A DNA stretch of 64,000 bases from positions 38,262,501-38,326,500 of the forward strand of contig NC_089035.1 of NCBI RefSeq assembly GCF_034140825.1, in the 5' to 3' direction. The stretch comes from Oryza sativa Japonica Group (Eukaryota; Streptophyta; Magnoliopsida; Poales; Poaceae). Shown here in pieces: positions 24,501 to 36,600 of this stretch. The notes under the pieces were generated by a model. That model was given only the letters and a program-made list of their open reading frames with translations, made no database searches and was not told the origin of the DNA. Within the stretch, counting starts at the first letter, position 1. Every line of letters begins with the position of its first letter. The translations under genes were made by a program, and so were the position numbers.

Positions 24501-27100
24501 TGACTTATTTGATGAAAGAAGATGTTCTATCATTGTACAGCTTATCTATTTATATTTACGTGAGTGTTAAAACAACATCAAGTGGTATTACAGAACATAG
24601 AACATTTTTTTCCTTTGCTATCATAACATGGGAAATATTAGAGAGAACCGAGATCAGTATGATGCTTAAGCATGCTTGACAAAAGGGCCATCTGTACGGA
24701 TAGCAACAACAAGTGATGCATATTTTTAAATAACAGAGGAAATCACTCTTAAAAAAATACACACATTCCAAGTATTAATTCATACCTCAAAATAGAGTGC
24801 CTTGTTGGTCAAGGTTAAGTGTCCAGGCCACGCAGTGTTTTCTTCCCATTTCAGAACAGGTCTTTTTCTACTAGAGCCTATGCATAGGACTTGCTCATCG
24901 GACAAAAAATGATCTCCACTTTTATGTGTTTGCCTCCCATGATGAACTCTGCACAGGTACCAGTGATCACAGAAGCCAAACATTCAGCATATAGAGTAAT
25001 ACTCCCTAGGAGCATATGAAAATGATAGTTGAAATTGTGAACTATAATTAATAGTTCAAATTGGACACAGAATCTGACAACATGATCACGCTTTACCAGA
25101 TTAAAGTGACATATAAATACATTATTATTTTGATTTATGATGGTGGTAAGAGCCATCAACAGCCAAGCAATCAAATTTCTTGCTGGCCTAAGATCTAAGC
25201 CAAAAGTCTAAATAAAGAGATGTATCATGTAACCTGAAGTTAGAAATACATTTCCTGAAACTTGAGAAGCTTAAGTGTGATTACAATCAGAAAAATCAGC
25301 CGAAGATGTAAAGGTGATCTTACTTCAGAAGTTCACCAAGGTATGTTGTCCATATATCTAAAGAAAGCCCCTTTTCAGAACCGACAAGGGCCCTGAAGAG
25401 ATAATGAGCCGTTGAAACATCAGCTACACCTGCCACAGCAGGGGCAATTCGGACAAAGGCATCTTCTCCAACAAGTCTTCCCTACATGTTAACATACAAA
25501 CTCAGAAATTCATTTCTTGTAATTCCAGTAAAGGAACTCAGTGATATTGCATGAATTTAAGTTTTCCACAAGGACAACAACGCGTACATATACAGATGAA
25601 TTACACCTCACCAGTATAGAATAGTTATCTAGTGAAGACTCTGTGTCATCATCTTCACCATATGGATCTTCCCACGCAAGCATAGTCATAAATATTAGCC
25701 TTTGGAATGCAAGCTCCTGCCGAACAATTCAAGTAAAGGTACTTACCAAAAACTAGAACTGGCTAAAAAATAACAAGTGCAACAAGCATGCAATAATGTT
25801 GTGTTAACTGACAGGGAACTTGGCTTAAGGAGTGTGGAGCACTGTAGCACATATTACACTTCATCGAAACAACAATACTGAATTAGTAACTATTTTACCT
25901 TTAAACTTGGATGCAAATCAGAGTTATCTCTTGACAAATAGCGGAAGCAACAATACTCAACCAGATTTCGAGCATCATTCTGAACATGACTAGGAGCAAG
26001 AGCTTCAAAGATCCTCTGCACCTTCCTCCCCGTTAACCCATTCAACCTGAAAAAAAAATCATGTAAATGGGTGAAATTCAGGACAGATCCCAGACCATCC
26101 ATGAGCTCATATTATATATATACTTCTCCAACTGCCCTTTTGAACTGTTACCAATTGAATCCATTTCTCACTTACCCAATCAGCAACATACACGAAATTT
26201 AGAATGACAAGACCATACATGGACCAATCAACCTGATTCCATATGTAAATTTGTGGGATGCAAGTTGCTAGGATCAAAGCCATGCCAGTGAGCATGGCTG
26301 CTCCTGTCATCCATGCTGCTAGTCCTTGTTCCACAGACAGCAAGGTAGGTATCTATCAAAATCTACCATCTGAATTTAGCCAAACCAAAAATTGACTGTC
26401 GCTACATACTAAGTCACATACTCACATTGATCATGGGATCTAGCAACTCTCAGACCATCATAAAGTAGGTGAAGCATAACTGTAATGATATACGAACTGA
26501 TTGAGATAGGTCCACTCGTTTTTCTACAAATCTAGTCATTACTATTATCATCGTGGCTACAATGAACAATCAACCGTGGAAGCGCAATCGGAGATAACTT
26601 TTACCAACCTGGCAAACTGCTCGATGGTGACGACAGCGTCTAGCGAGAGCCAGCCACGACCGACCCGCCGTTCGACGGTGATCTCCGGCACCGCGACGAG
26701 CGCCTGCTCCTCCAGCGCCTCCTTCCGCCGCTTCTTCCTCCCCTCCGCCTCCTCCTTGCTCCTCCCCTTCTCCCGCGCCGCGTTCGCCGCGTCGGCGATG
26801 GCGCCCCTCGCCCGCGACAGCCACGACCGCACCCGCTCCTGCACCGCATCTGCCAGGCCCACCACACCACACCACACCAAACCCCAGCGATCAGCGCGGC
26901 GACCGACGCACACACAAACACACATGGTGGGGGTGGTGCGGGCGCTCACCTGCGTCGACGTCGGGGATCCGCCACTGGGAGCGGAGGGCGAGGGGCGGCG
27001 GGGGTGCCGCGGCGCGGCGGCGACGGTGGTGCCCCCCGCCAGCGACCCTGCGGCGGGGGAGCGGCGTGAAGCGCGGGGGCTGGAGCCGCAGCTGGAGCAT
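21574..27100 (-). CDS. DUF639-family membrane protein (function unknown)
   Basis: Eleven exons on the minus strand: 26950-27100, 26609-26849, 25899-26046, 25612-25716, 25324-25481, 24786-24948, 24222-24358, 23105-23792, 22747-22859, 21993-22248 and 21574-21906. They sum to 2493 nt (830 residues), with GT/AG and matching phases at every junction. The protein begins with an Arg/Pro-rich stretch (MLQLRLQPPRFTPLPRRR) that looks like a plastid transit peptide. Then come a basic coiled-coil-prone segment (KSKEEAEGRKKRRKEALE-like, about 65-90), the DUF639 body (LNGLTGRKVQRIFEALAPSH, NEWTLEFVDFGGEMRRDVW), a hydrophobic pair near 620-665 and another near 722-748, and a Gln/Thr-rich tail. No catalytic motif is known for the family. 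It faces MRS2-F head to head, with a Pack-MULE between them. Confidence 0.88.
26176..26352 (-). other. Orphan exon-like ORF inside intron 2 of the DUF639 gene
   Basis: On the minus strand 26352-26176 is open for 59 codons and encodes two membrane-like stretches (AAWMTGAAMLTGMALILAT and WSMYGLVILNFVYVADW). It is followed by a strong donor (GATTGG then GTAAGT) and preceded by a possible AG. It cannot be joined in frame to exon 3 (25899-26046), which would reach a stop; it could join in phase 0 to exon 4 if exon 3 were skipped. I do not recognise the protein. It may be an alternative exon, a relic or chance. Confidence 0.3.
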
Positions 27101-27480
27101 GGTGGCGTCGCCGCCGCAGCCGCCGACGATCGGTGGGGGGGAGCTAGTGGTGGTACGGAGGCGGGCGTGCCAAACTTTCCCTCGATTCCATTGGCTGGGA
27201 GTGGGAGCTGCACGTTGTCTCGCACTGCTTGCTTGCTTGCTACAGTTTGGGAAGCGGACTAGCGGAGAGAGGCAGATGACGCTTCTGGACTCTGGACTCG
27301 GGTGTGTGGGGGAAGAAAAAGACTTTGCCCTCTTCTCGTCTTCTCCATGTGATATGGCTGCTTGTTTGGGCGTGGGCGGTGGGCCCCACCCGAGAGATTA
27401 TCCAGACGAAATGAATGAGGCCGTCATCACAGCCTGTCAGGCCGTGTTCGGATGGGCCGAAATCTAAGACCGGTTCACGT
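27101..27480. other. Leader and proximal promoter of the DUF639 gene
   Basis: GC-rich stretch upstream of the ATG at 27100, up to the edge of the Pack-MULE. The element therefore lies within about 400 bp of this gene's start codon. No clear TATA was seen. Confidence 0.4.
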
Positions 27481-29342
27481 GAGGAATAAGTTCACTGTAA
27501 GTCCCTTTATTTGTCGCCCAGCCTAATTTTCGTCCCTACAACACAAAACCGGATACAACGCATCCCCCAACTTACAAAACCGTGCAAATAAGGTCCCTCG
27601 GTGGTATAGTCCCTGATTTTAGCTGATGTGGCGCTCTTTGACTAGGTCTTTATCCAATGTGGCATCGACGTGGCGCTTACGTGGCAATTCGATCCGAAAA
27701 AAATAAAATCCATAGTATCCACATGTCAGTTACACATAAATAATAAAAGATGGTGGGACCCACATGGGAACTCTAAAACTGAGAGGAGAGATTTTTTTTT
27801 TGTTTGTTTGTTTACCGTCCGACCTCGCTCTAGCCGTCGACCACCACGCCGTCGACAGGGACGATCTCGCCGGCCCTGACCGCGACGACGTCGCCCACGC
27901 GGACGTCGCGCACGCTGACGACATCGCCCGTCGTCGCGAGGACCGCCTTCGCAGGTAGCATGCCCATCAACGACGACATCTCGGCACTCGCCTGCAACCT
28001 CGCAACGTGAGTGTTCGTCCAGGTTTGTGTAAGATCGCCATGGATTTGGTGAAGAAGACGATAACATTGACATGAACCTTTGTGCATGCCAGTGTCTCGA
28101 GCCATTCTGCGGTGGTGAAGAGGAAGACGATGGCGCGGCAGAGCGCGCCGGCGCCGGCGATGAGCATGAGGACGTTGATGTCGAGTTACAGCTGGCTCGC
28201 CGCGGCGAACCCACGGCGCACCATCGGCGGCGCGCCGGCGACGACGGCCGCCACGGCCAGGCACTGCAAGGGAGGGAAGAGCCACTCGAAGAAGGAGGCC
28301 ATGAGGAGGACGCCAGAGGCGACGATGTACGGGCTCGGCCACCAGATGACCATGCCGCTGCTGCCGTAGGCCCACACCGACGCCTCGAGGCCGGCCTTGT
28401 TCAGCGCCTTCACTGGACTCCAGACAAAGACGGCGACGAGCCGACGACGACTCGATTCCGTGAGAATCTTGCGCGAGAATCGCATGGAGGATTAATGGCG
28501 CGCGCGCGGTGGCTTACCTATGGCGGACTCCGTGGCGGCGGCGGGGTCGTGCTCGACGACGGCGGCGCACGAAGCCGATAGGAGGAGTGGAGTGGGCGGC
28601 GGCGGGCGAAGCCGGCAGGCACACGGAGCAGCGACGGCGGGCGGAGCAGCCCGGTGGAGCTGAGCGGGCGGCGGCGCGCGAAGCCGACAGGAGGAGCGGA
28701 GCGGGCGGCGGCGGGCCACTGGCGGAGCTGAGGGCGGAGCAGCGACGGGCCGCGGGCGGCACCTCTCCTCCCGCCGGTCAGCGCCCCGCGCCCCTCCGGC
28801 CACTGCCGCAACTTCTCCCCCGCCGTCCGGCCGGCCGCTCCGCCCACGACACGCCGCCGCTCCTCTTCTCCCCCTTCTCCCCCGCCGCCGGTCCGGCCGC
28901 TGACCGGCCGTTCCGCCCACGACACGCCGTCGCTTCGGCCGGTGACCCGCCGCCGCCCGCCCCTCTCTGCCTCCGCCCCGCCGTCGCCCGCTCCGGCCGC
29001 GCCCACCCCACTCCGCCGGCTGGAGACAGAGAAGAGGGAGAGAGGGGTGACAGAGAGAAGAGGGTAGTGAAGATGACGTGTGGGTCCCACCATTTATTAT
29101 TATTTGTGTGCAACATGTGGGTCCCATGGATTTTTTTTTTCCGAATCGAATTGCCACGTAAGCGCCACGTTGGACGAAGACCTAGTCAGAGGAGCGCCAC
29201 GTCAGCCAAAACAAGGGACTATACCGCCGAGGGACGTTGTTTGCACGGTTTTGTAAGTTGGGGGATGCGTTGTATTCGGTTTTGTGCTGTAGGGATGAAA
29301 ATTGAACTGGGCGACAAATAAAGGGACCTAAAGTGAACTTGT
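27481..29342. mobile_element. Pack-MULE carrying a heavy-metal ATPase fragment
   Basis: About 1.86 kb bounded by inverted repeats of about 290 bp (27481-27775 and 29060-29342). These read GAGGAATAAGTTCACTGTAA at the left and GGAACAAGTTCACTTTAGG inverted at the right, and stay alignable through TTTATTTGTCGCCCAG, ACAAAACCG, GGTGGGACCCACA and beyond. Inside are an intron-containing HMA gene fragment (27830-28566, minus) and a GC-rich, internally repeated part (28567-29050) where a unit of about 36 bp starting GAAGCCGAyAGGAGGAG recurs about 109 bp apart. Long repeats plus a captured, still-intronic gene piece define a Pack-MULE. No perfect 9-bp target duplication was found; the flanks GGTTCACGT and CGTGAAACA are inverted, not direct. 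Confidence 0.82.
27830..28566 (-). pseudogene. Captured fragment of a Zn/Cd P1B-ATPase (HMA2/HMA3-like)
   Basis: Three exon pieces separated by two introns with intact splice sites: about 28518-28566, 28078-28412 and about 27830-27991. The reading runs from the end of the N-terminal metal-binding fold (AVVEHDPAAATESA) through KALNKAGLEASVWAYGSSG and FFEWLFPPLQCLAVAAVVAG (transmembrane), then FLFTTAEWLETLACTK and the actuator-domain part MSSLMGMLPAKAV to AGEIVPVDGVVVDG. The phosphorylation (DKTGT) and nucleotide domains are missing. In-frame stops occur after AAASQL (TAA) and right after VVVDG (TAG, where functional relatives have CAG), and a membrane segment is shortened (MLIAGAGALCRAIVF). 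It is a broken host-gene copy. Retained introns show capture from DNA, not cDNA. Confidence 0.85.
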
Positions 29343-30317
29343 TCCTTCCCGTGAAACATCCACAAGGTTTGGGCCTCGTTTCTAAATGGGCCTGAATCCC
29401 GGCGTTGTTGTGTATGGGCTGTAATGTTAGTGGGCTGACACCTAAAGAAAGACCAGCGCCGGGGGGGGGGGGGGGGGGCATAGATTCCCCGAGGCCGCGA
29501 CAAAGGAAGAACGCCACCATTCGTCCAGGTCCAAAGCAGATGCCAGTATGCCACCAACCAATTATTAACACAACAGATGCTTGTGCTAAATGGTTCTTTC
29601 CTCATGAAGACTCAGATTTTATTTCAATTTCCGTTAGCACGTTTTTCAAGCTACAAAGTTGCTTTAAAATGTTAAATTTATCCATTTATCATGTTTATAA
29701 TAATTAAAATTTAATTAATTATGTGTTAATAGTTTTCTCATTTTCCTTTGAGCCAACCTTTTTTTAACGGAAAACAGCATTAGAGTGCTTTTTCATTGAA
29801 TAGAGTAGGAGAAAATAAACACCTAATAATAAAAGAAAAAGATCACCGTAAGCTGTACATGAGCGCGGAGCCAACCTAATTTTTATCTCCATCAGTTTCA
29901 AACACCGGCGTTGTGGAATTTTTTTTTCCAAGTTCACTTGGCAAACGGAAGCACCTGTCGCTGCGTATCTGTGGAAAACGGCCCGGGGCCGGGGAAGGCG
30001 ACGACTGAGGAGGGCGTAGCCGCGCCCGCGCGCAGAGGCGTCCATCTCACCCACGACAGCAGAGCACGGCATCGCGCCCATCGGAAGGCCACACAAGAAA
30101 AAACGGCCGCGAAAATCACCCTCCCTTCCTTCTCGAAGCGTTCGTAGAAAAATACCGTCTCTCGTCTCGTGTCGCGGTCGCGGATGCCGGGGTCAAAACC
30201 CTCCCCGCCTCGTTCCCGTTGAGCTCGCCGCCGCTAATATCCTAACGAACTAACTAACCATCTCATCCTCGAGGTATCCGGCCAAGCCGCCACCGGGGTC
30301 ACCACCATCGAGCTCGT
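29343..30317. other. Upstream region of MRS2-F, with an 18-bp poly-G tract
   Basis: Intergenic sequence with an uninterrupted run of 18 G at 29461-29478, AT-rich sequence around 29620-29830, and a GC-rich stretch from about 29980 that is probably the core promoter and leader of the plus-strand gene starting at 30318. No RNA gene or repeat recognised. Confidence 0.45.
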
Positions 30318-33067
30318 ATGGAGCGGAGGGCGCAGCCGGTGTCGGCGGCGGTGGCGCCGGTGACGGGGAGGAGGAAGGGTGCGGCGGCGAGCCGGAAGTG
30401 GATGGTGGTGCCGGCGGTGGGGGAGGAGCGGAGGGTGGAGTTTGGGAAGCACCAGATCATGAAGATGACGGGGCTCCCCGGGCGCGACCTCCGGGTGCTC
30501 GACCCGGTCCTCTCCTACCCGTCCACCATCCTCGGCCGCGACCGCGCCATCGTCGTCAGGCTCCAGGGCGTCAAGGCCATCATCACCGCCACCGAGGTGC
30601 TCGTCCCCGACCACGACGACGTCCTCCTCGCCTCCTTCCTCCTCGACCTCCGCTCCCGCCTCTCCCTCCCGGTTGGTACACCGTACACCATCTCTTTTTC
30701 TCTTCTGTTTTCTCATCATCACCACATCCAGGTTCACTCTGTTGCATTGGTTGTACTAGCAGATTGCATCTGCAAACTGATATGACATTGAACTCTGGAA
30801 TTTGATTCTGTTATCGTCGTCGTGATTGACTCTACTGAAACTCTGATGATGATTATTCTGGGTGAAGGATGCGGCGCCTAGCACGAATCCGGCGGCGGCT
30901 GATCGCGGGAACGGGACGGAGCAGGGCGATCAGGGGAGCGTGCCAGGTCTGGCGATCAGCGGTGCTGGCAACGCCAAGATCCCGCCCTTTGAGTTCAAGG
31001 TGCTCGAGGTCTGCCTCGAGCACGCATGCAAAGACTTGGAATCTCAGGTATACTGCCAGAAAATTTGTCTATTGCTGCTGATGATGAATCAAACCAATGG
31101 TAGTATATATTAAGGGGGTGTTTAGATCTAGAGGTATAAAGTTTTGGCGTGTCATTTCGGGCATTATATATGGTGTCGTATAGGGTATTCGGATACTAAT
31201 AAAAAAATTAATTACATAATCCATCATTAAACCGCAAAACGAATTTATTAAGCATAATTAATCCATCATTAGCAAATGTTTACTATAGCACCACATTGTC
31301 AAATCATGGAGCAATTAGGCTTAAAAGATTCGTCTCGTAAATTAGTCGCAATCTGTGCAATTAGTTATTTTTTAACCTATATTAAATACTTCATACATGT
31401 ATTCAAACGTTCGATGTGACAGGGTGAAAAATTTTGAGGTGTGATCTAAACAGGGCCTAATTCATGTTCATCTCTGTCTCTGCAAATGGTGTCAGACACG
31501 CTCTCTGGAGAAGGAGGCGTATCCGGCCTTGGACAAGCTGGGATCGAAGGTTAGCACGCTGAACCTGGATCACGTCAGGAATCTGAAGAGCCGCATGGTT
31601 GATCTCTCAGGGCGCGTGCAGAAGGTACGCAAGAACAGTGGACTCCGTTCGCTTGAGTCCGTTTAAGTTGCAGCTGAAAGCGATGGCACCTAAGCATTTT
31701 GGCCACCTGTTCTTGGTCTCGCATGCAGATTAGGGATGAGCTGGAGCACTTGCTGGATGACGACATGGACATGTCCGAGATGTACCTGACGAGGAAGCTG
31801 TCGTTCCAAGGGCTCAGCGGATCGCTGAGCAGAGCGGATTCACACAAGTACGCATCTGTTGATCATGACGACGATAGGTATGTCACCTGAATTTTGTTCT
31901 TTCTGGTTTTTGGCAGGATCGAAAGACTCGAAGTAGGAGTTGTTACCTGAATTCTTTAACCGGAAATGGATGTTGATTGTTGATAGATTGCCGATCCGTG
32001 GCTTTTGTTTTAATCTTTCATTTGCGCCTGTATTCAGGGAGGAGGAAGACCATGACGATGAGACAGAGAGTGGCCGTGAAAGTTCTGTTTATGTTAAGCC
32101 TGATATAGAAGAGTTGGAAATGCTTCTGGAAGCTTACTTTGTGCAGATCGATGGAACGCTGAATACCCTGTACCATGTATGTTCATCCTCCTCCTTTACT
32201 AAGGGCTTCATCTTTTGCCTATAATAAATCAGCCATTGCCAAATTTTAATATAAAAGTTAATTTTAGAGTTTATTTTGGGCACTTTTAACATAGTTTCTT
32301 TTTTAGCAATAGCTTTTAAATCACTAAAAACACGCATCTAAAAGTTTCACCTACAAACTATTTTTTGGTTGCTTTGTTTTATACATTTTTTAGTTGCTAA
32401 TAAGCTGTTATGGTTTATAATCAGCTCTCGGTCAACTGATGAAGTTGAACATTGCCATGCTTAGATTGTTACTGAAATGGTTGTCATGCTAATATCAACT
32501 GTTTTAGTACAATTTAGTGATACTGTCCAGTTTGGAAGATAAACATGCGATATTTAGCATAACTTCTGTAAAAGTCTCTGCAGCCAAAATCTGACGAAAT
32601 CTTGTTAATGTTTGCCATTGAAATCGACACTGGTTTTATCAAACAGTTAAAATGTATAGCCTGCATTGTCACGCACTTGCATCGCTCACTACTAGCAAAT
32701 TCCATGCATTGCTTGATGTTTCATTGCCCCCCTGACATTTGCCTATTGACATGGAACAAAGATCCGTGAATACGCGGACGACACGGAGGATTACATCAAC
32801 ATAATGCTGGACGAGAAGCAGAACCAGCTGCTGCAGATGGGCGTGATGCTGACGACGGCGACGGTGGTGGTCACCGCGGGCATCGTGGTGGTGAGCCTGT
32901 TCGGCATGAACATCCACATCGACCTGATGAAAGACCCGGAGACCCCCGAGATGGTGAGGATGTCCAACATGCACTTTTGGGAGACCACCTTCGGCACGGT
33001 CGCCGGCTGCATCGCCATATACCTCCTGGCGATCTACGCTGGGAGGAAGAGCAAGATCCTGCAGTGA
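30318..33067 (+). CDS. MRS2-F: Magnesium transporter of the MRS2/CorA family
   Basis: Six exons: 30318-30671, 30868-31047, 31496-31624, 31729-31877, 32038-32176 and 32762-33067; 1257 nt, 418 residues, all junctions in phase. Pentameric Mg2+ channel of the CorA-MRS2-Alr1 group. A soluble helical N-terminal part (about 40-340), with the acidic stretch DHDDDREEEDHDDETESG at about 265-285, leads to two C-terminal membrane helices (about 343-364 and 394-411). The signature GMN (residues 365-367, in SLFGMNIHIDL) closes helix 1, and the exit loop is acidic (DLMKDPETPE), as in true Mg transporters. From memory this is the rice gene also called OsMGT1, an aluminium-responsive plasma-membrane Mg uptake transporter linked to Al and salt tolerance; that identification rests on sequence and neighbourhood. 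Intron 2 carries a Tourist-like MITE. Confidence 0.93.
31114..31457. mobile_element. Tourist-like (PIF/Harbinger) MITE in MRS2-F intron 2
   Basis: 344 bp flanked by TAA target duplications (31111-31113 and 31458-31460). The ends GGGGGTGTTTAGATC and, in reverse complement, GGCCCTGTTTAGATC form the inverted repeats. It lies wholly within intron 2. Confidence 0.88.
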
Positions 33068-33687
33068 TGCTTCCCAACAGAGGAAGCTAAGCGTCAGGTT
33101 GCGAGTTCTGCAGCCTGGCTGCGATTTTGCTGGGCAGTGGCGTAGTTGATAGGTTGTGTATGGATGTGATGCATTTTTGTTGATTTCGTATGGTGTGGGA
33201 GCAATAATAATCGAACGATCTCTCTCCATTTCCTGCTCTTATTAGAAGTTAGCACTTAGCACTACTATGTTAAATTTCGGCCAAAGGAACCACTATGTTA
33301 AATTTCGGCCAAAGGAACCCTTTCAGAAATGCTCTTGCCACATTTCGCATTCGAAGTAAATCCAAAAAAGGTACCAGTAATTCTCATTCAAAGTTAAAAC
33401 ACGTGCTCTGACTTTTACTGACTATGCTGAACGGCTGTGCCACTTTTTCCAGTGGCCGATCCAGAACAAAACGAAGTAACAAACCAGTGTTGCCTTTGTC
33501 AATGGCAAATCGCCTAAAGATCAACAAATGATATATATGCTCATCTGACTATCTATTTTGTATTTACAAGGTGATATGGTGATGCAAACAAGATTTTTTG
33601 TAAACGCCACAATACTCATTATCTGATGCACAACAGGTATTCCCGACCTGAGAATAAATATTCTACACAAATCAGCTATGTTTAGAC
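33068..33687. other. Convergent intergenic region between MRS2-F and PDS5
   Basis: Holds the 3' UTRs of two converging genes. A 28-bp tandem duplication beginning ACTATGTTAAATTTCGGCC occupies 33264-33291 and 33292-33319. Nothing else seen. Confidence 0.6.
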
Positions 33688-36600
33688 TTACAGTTGCACC
33701 TTCCTTGATCTAGTACACCGAACCTGGCCAAAAAAGGGGAGTCATTGACGAACCAAAGAAGATGCTCGAGTTTTCAAAAAAAAAAAAAAAGCTCGAGAAG
33801 GTAAATAAAAGAACCAAAGAGGAATTCTGCGTATTCTTCTCAAATTGACTTACGTTATCTACCGGGTTAAAAGCAGTTAATCCAGAGCTGGTCTGTGCAT
33901 TACTCGAATCCAACGCTCTCTTGCTGTTTTTCTTGAGGCCAGCGACTCCTAAAGAAATTGGAATCGATGGGTCAGTATCGATGTAAATATGAAAGGAGAC
34001 AAAAGAACTTCCCAACTGGTCAGTGCTGACAACTTAATTGACTGTGCAGCATTGCCATTTCCAAATGAATGCTGATTGGAACATTTCTAACAATTCAAGG
34101 CTTCCTAGCTCAAAAATAAATTATGGAAATTGTTCTGAAAATGACAGATATTTATCACTTCAAAACATGCAGGCATTCCTAGAAAACCAAATTGGATAAT
34201 GCCACTCTAAGTACTGTTTGCTTAGACATTGTATATAGAGTAACTCATTTACCTGTTCTGTTATTTGAAAAAGGCTGCTTCACAAAATTGTCGTCAATAT
34301 CACCATCTTCATCAGGATCACTGTTACAAGCTGAGATGTGAGTACCCTGTGTTGCACGTTAGGCAAAGTTCCTAAATAAATGATACATAATATTTCTCAC
34401 CAGACAATAGAAGAGCCAGGAAGCAACATCTCTTGCCTTTTGTTTTGAGAATCAGCTGAACCCTTCCCACGAACTCTCTTGAAAGAACTATTGAGGATTC
34501 AGGACAAGTATCACCATAAGTTGGATAAAACCTTGAAAGCAACGGCTCACTACAGTTCCAACAGCCATGCATCTTACTAGTGCTACATGCCTACATCACA
34601 TTGTTGATTCTGCCAGTTTTGTACACCGTAAACAACAAGAGCAGTTTCTTATAGAATAAATTGAAAACCCCCTTTTGAAACTACCAAGCTATATATGCAA
34701 TAGTGGAAGAATAATTTGTTATTTCATTTTAAAGGATGAAACAGATTGGTAGAGATGCACTTATAATGTTGTACACGAAAGTACCAACCAGCTTTCCAGA
34801 AACCTAGGCTTCTGAAGTTCACTCAATTTCGTTCTGGGTTCTAGCTATGCAGGCCAAGTCCAGATGAATGTGTCAAGTTTTTTTTTTTAATGTTAACTGA
34901 ATGTGCCAAGTTGTTATTGCATGCTGCAAGTGCGTGCATATTGTATCTCTCCTTGTGTAAAGTGTTTTATGTAACCCAATCCTTTGTGCTATACCGCAAT
35001 TCAAGTGTGTAAATGCTCATGCACTAAGACGAGCCATGCATGTTTAGATCAATTTTACCCATTTCTCCAATTACCGTGTAGACCCAATAACTGACATTTG
35101 CATAGTTAACTTACAATGGCAATGGAACTATTATACCACCACAAAAAAGATGAATGAAATCACACAGCAGGAAAAGGAAAAGGTCCCCTAACTAAGCAAT
35201 TTTCAAATACTTCAACTAAGTTGTAACATGAATAGCCATTATTATTTAGGAAAGTTTTTTTATTTTGAGAGAGAAGGAAACAGGTAACAGAAATAGACAA
35301 ATCCAGCCATTCAAGCAAACTTTGCATGATAGAATATCATCATCTGATGGGATACTCTTTACAGAACTAGCAAATCTAGATTTTCTTGAAGTAATATGAT
35401 CAGCATAAACATGGTATCACAAGATAAGATATTATTCCCTCCGTTCCAAAATATATGGGATTTTGAATGGATGTGATATATCCTAGTACTACGAATCTCA
35501 ACAGGGAATCCATCCAAATCCCTTATATTTTAGGATGGAAGGAGTATTTACAAAACATATTCAAGGCATTTGATGTCATCTTAATCATGTATAACACATG
35601 CAAATGTTGAATAATGCAGCACAGTGGAAAAACATCTCTGGAGAAGAAAAACATGTTAAACTGCTTGTCTGCTTACCAGCATCTGGGATGGGAGTTGGGA
35701 ATGTCCTGAAAAAAATCAATATACATATATAAATGTTCATGTGCCAATCAGCATATAGTCCAATCGACCATCAAACTTAAAGGTTGATCACAGGCAATCA
35801 CCAGGATTTACCTTTACTGTTGAAATTGTGTCACTAATGAATTCCCACTTCTGACATTCCAAGCGCACTAACTCCTTATCGCCGTTTTCATAGATAATCT
35901 TAGACACGATCATGCACAAATAATTAGATAGCTGGAAATATGAAAATATTTTCATATGGAGAACTTAAAGATTCCATTTAGCGTTTACAAATTGCTAAGC
36001 GTAAATTAATCAGGAAAGTTTCATGGAAGAGCTGTAGGCATAAAGTTTTCTACGTCAGGAACATCCACCCTAGCAGCAGCCAGCAATTATAAATCTCACA
36101 AATGAGATCTGCTGAATCAACTAGTAGATATCAAGTTGATGAAGCAAGTTTGAGTAGCACAGTTCTGTTCCATAGGAAAAATCACAACATTCAAATTGTC
36201 ACATAAATTTACCGCAAACATAAGTTTGTAGTCACAAATAATCAGCAAACAATAGGTACTAAAAACTACGATTAAAGTCTTAAACTACAAATTTACAATT
36301 CTTGAAATTAACAAGAATAGCCAAGATTTAGGGAGAATTGTAAAACAAAGACTAGCTATACATTCTAGACAGATAATTTGCAGTCCAAAATAAAAATAAT
36401 AGTACTATTTTGACATTGCAAAAAACGACAGTAATAACTACTCCATCCCAACACATAGCAACTTCTCCACCTATTTTCTCTTCTCAACCAAACACATCCT
36501 TCGCCATTTAATTTCCCCACCTACTTTCTTTTCTCAAATAATCATAACCCTCCCCCATTTAATTCCACCTACTTCCTTAATACCCATGCCCAACCCCCAA

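Noticed and set aside
28509-29321. Possible gene of 270 codons in the Pack-MULE
   Set aside because: Runs through repeats and the terminal inverted repeat; composition only Arg/Ala/Pro/Gly, no domain.
27472-29350. Inverted flanks GGTTCACGT / CGTGAAACA as a target duplication of the Pack-MULE
   Set aside because: Target duplications must be direct; these are inverted and are better read as a continuation of the terminal repeat.
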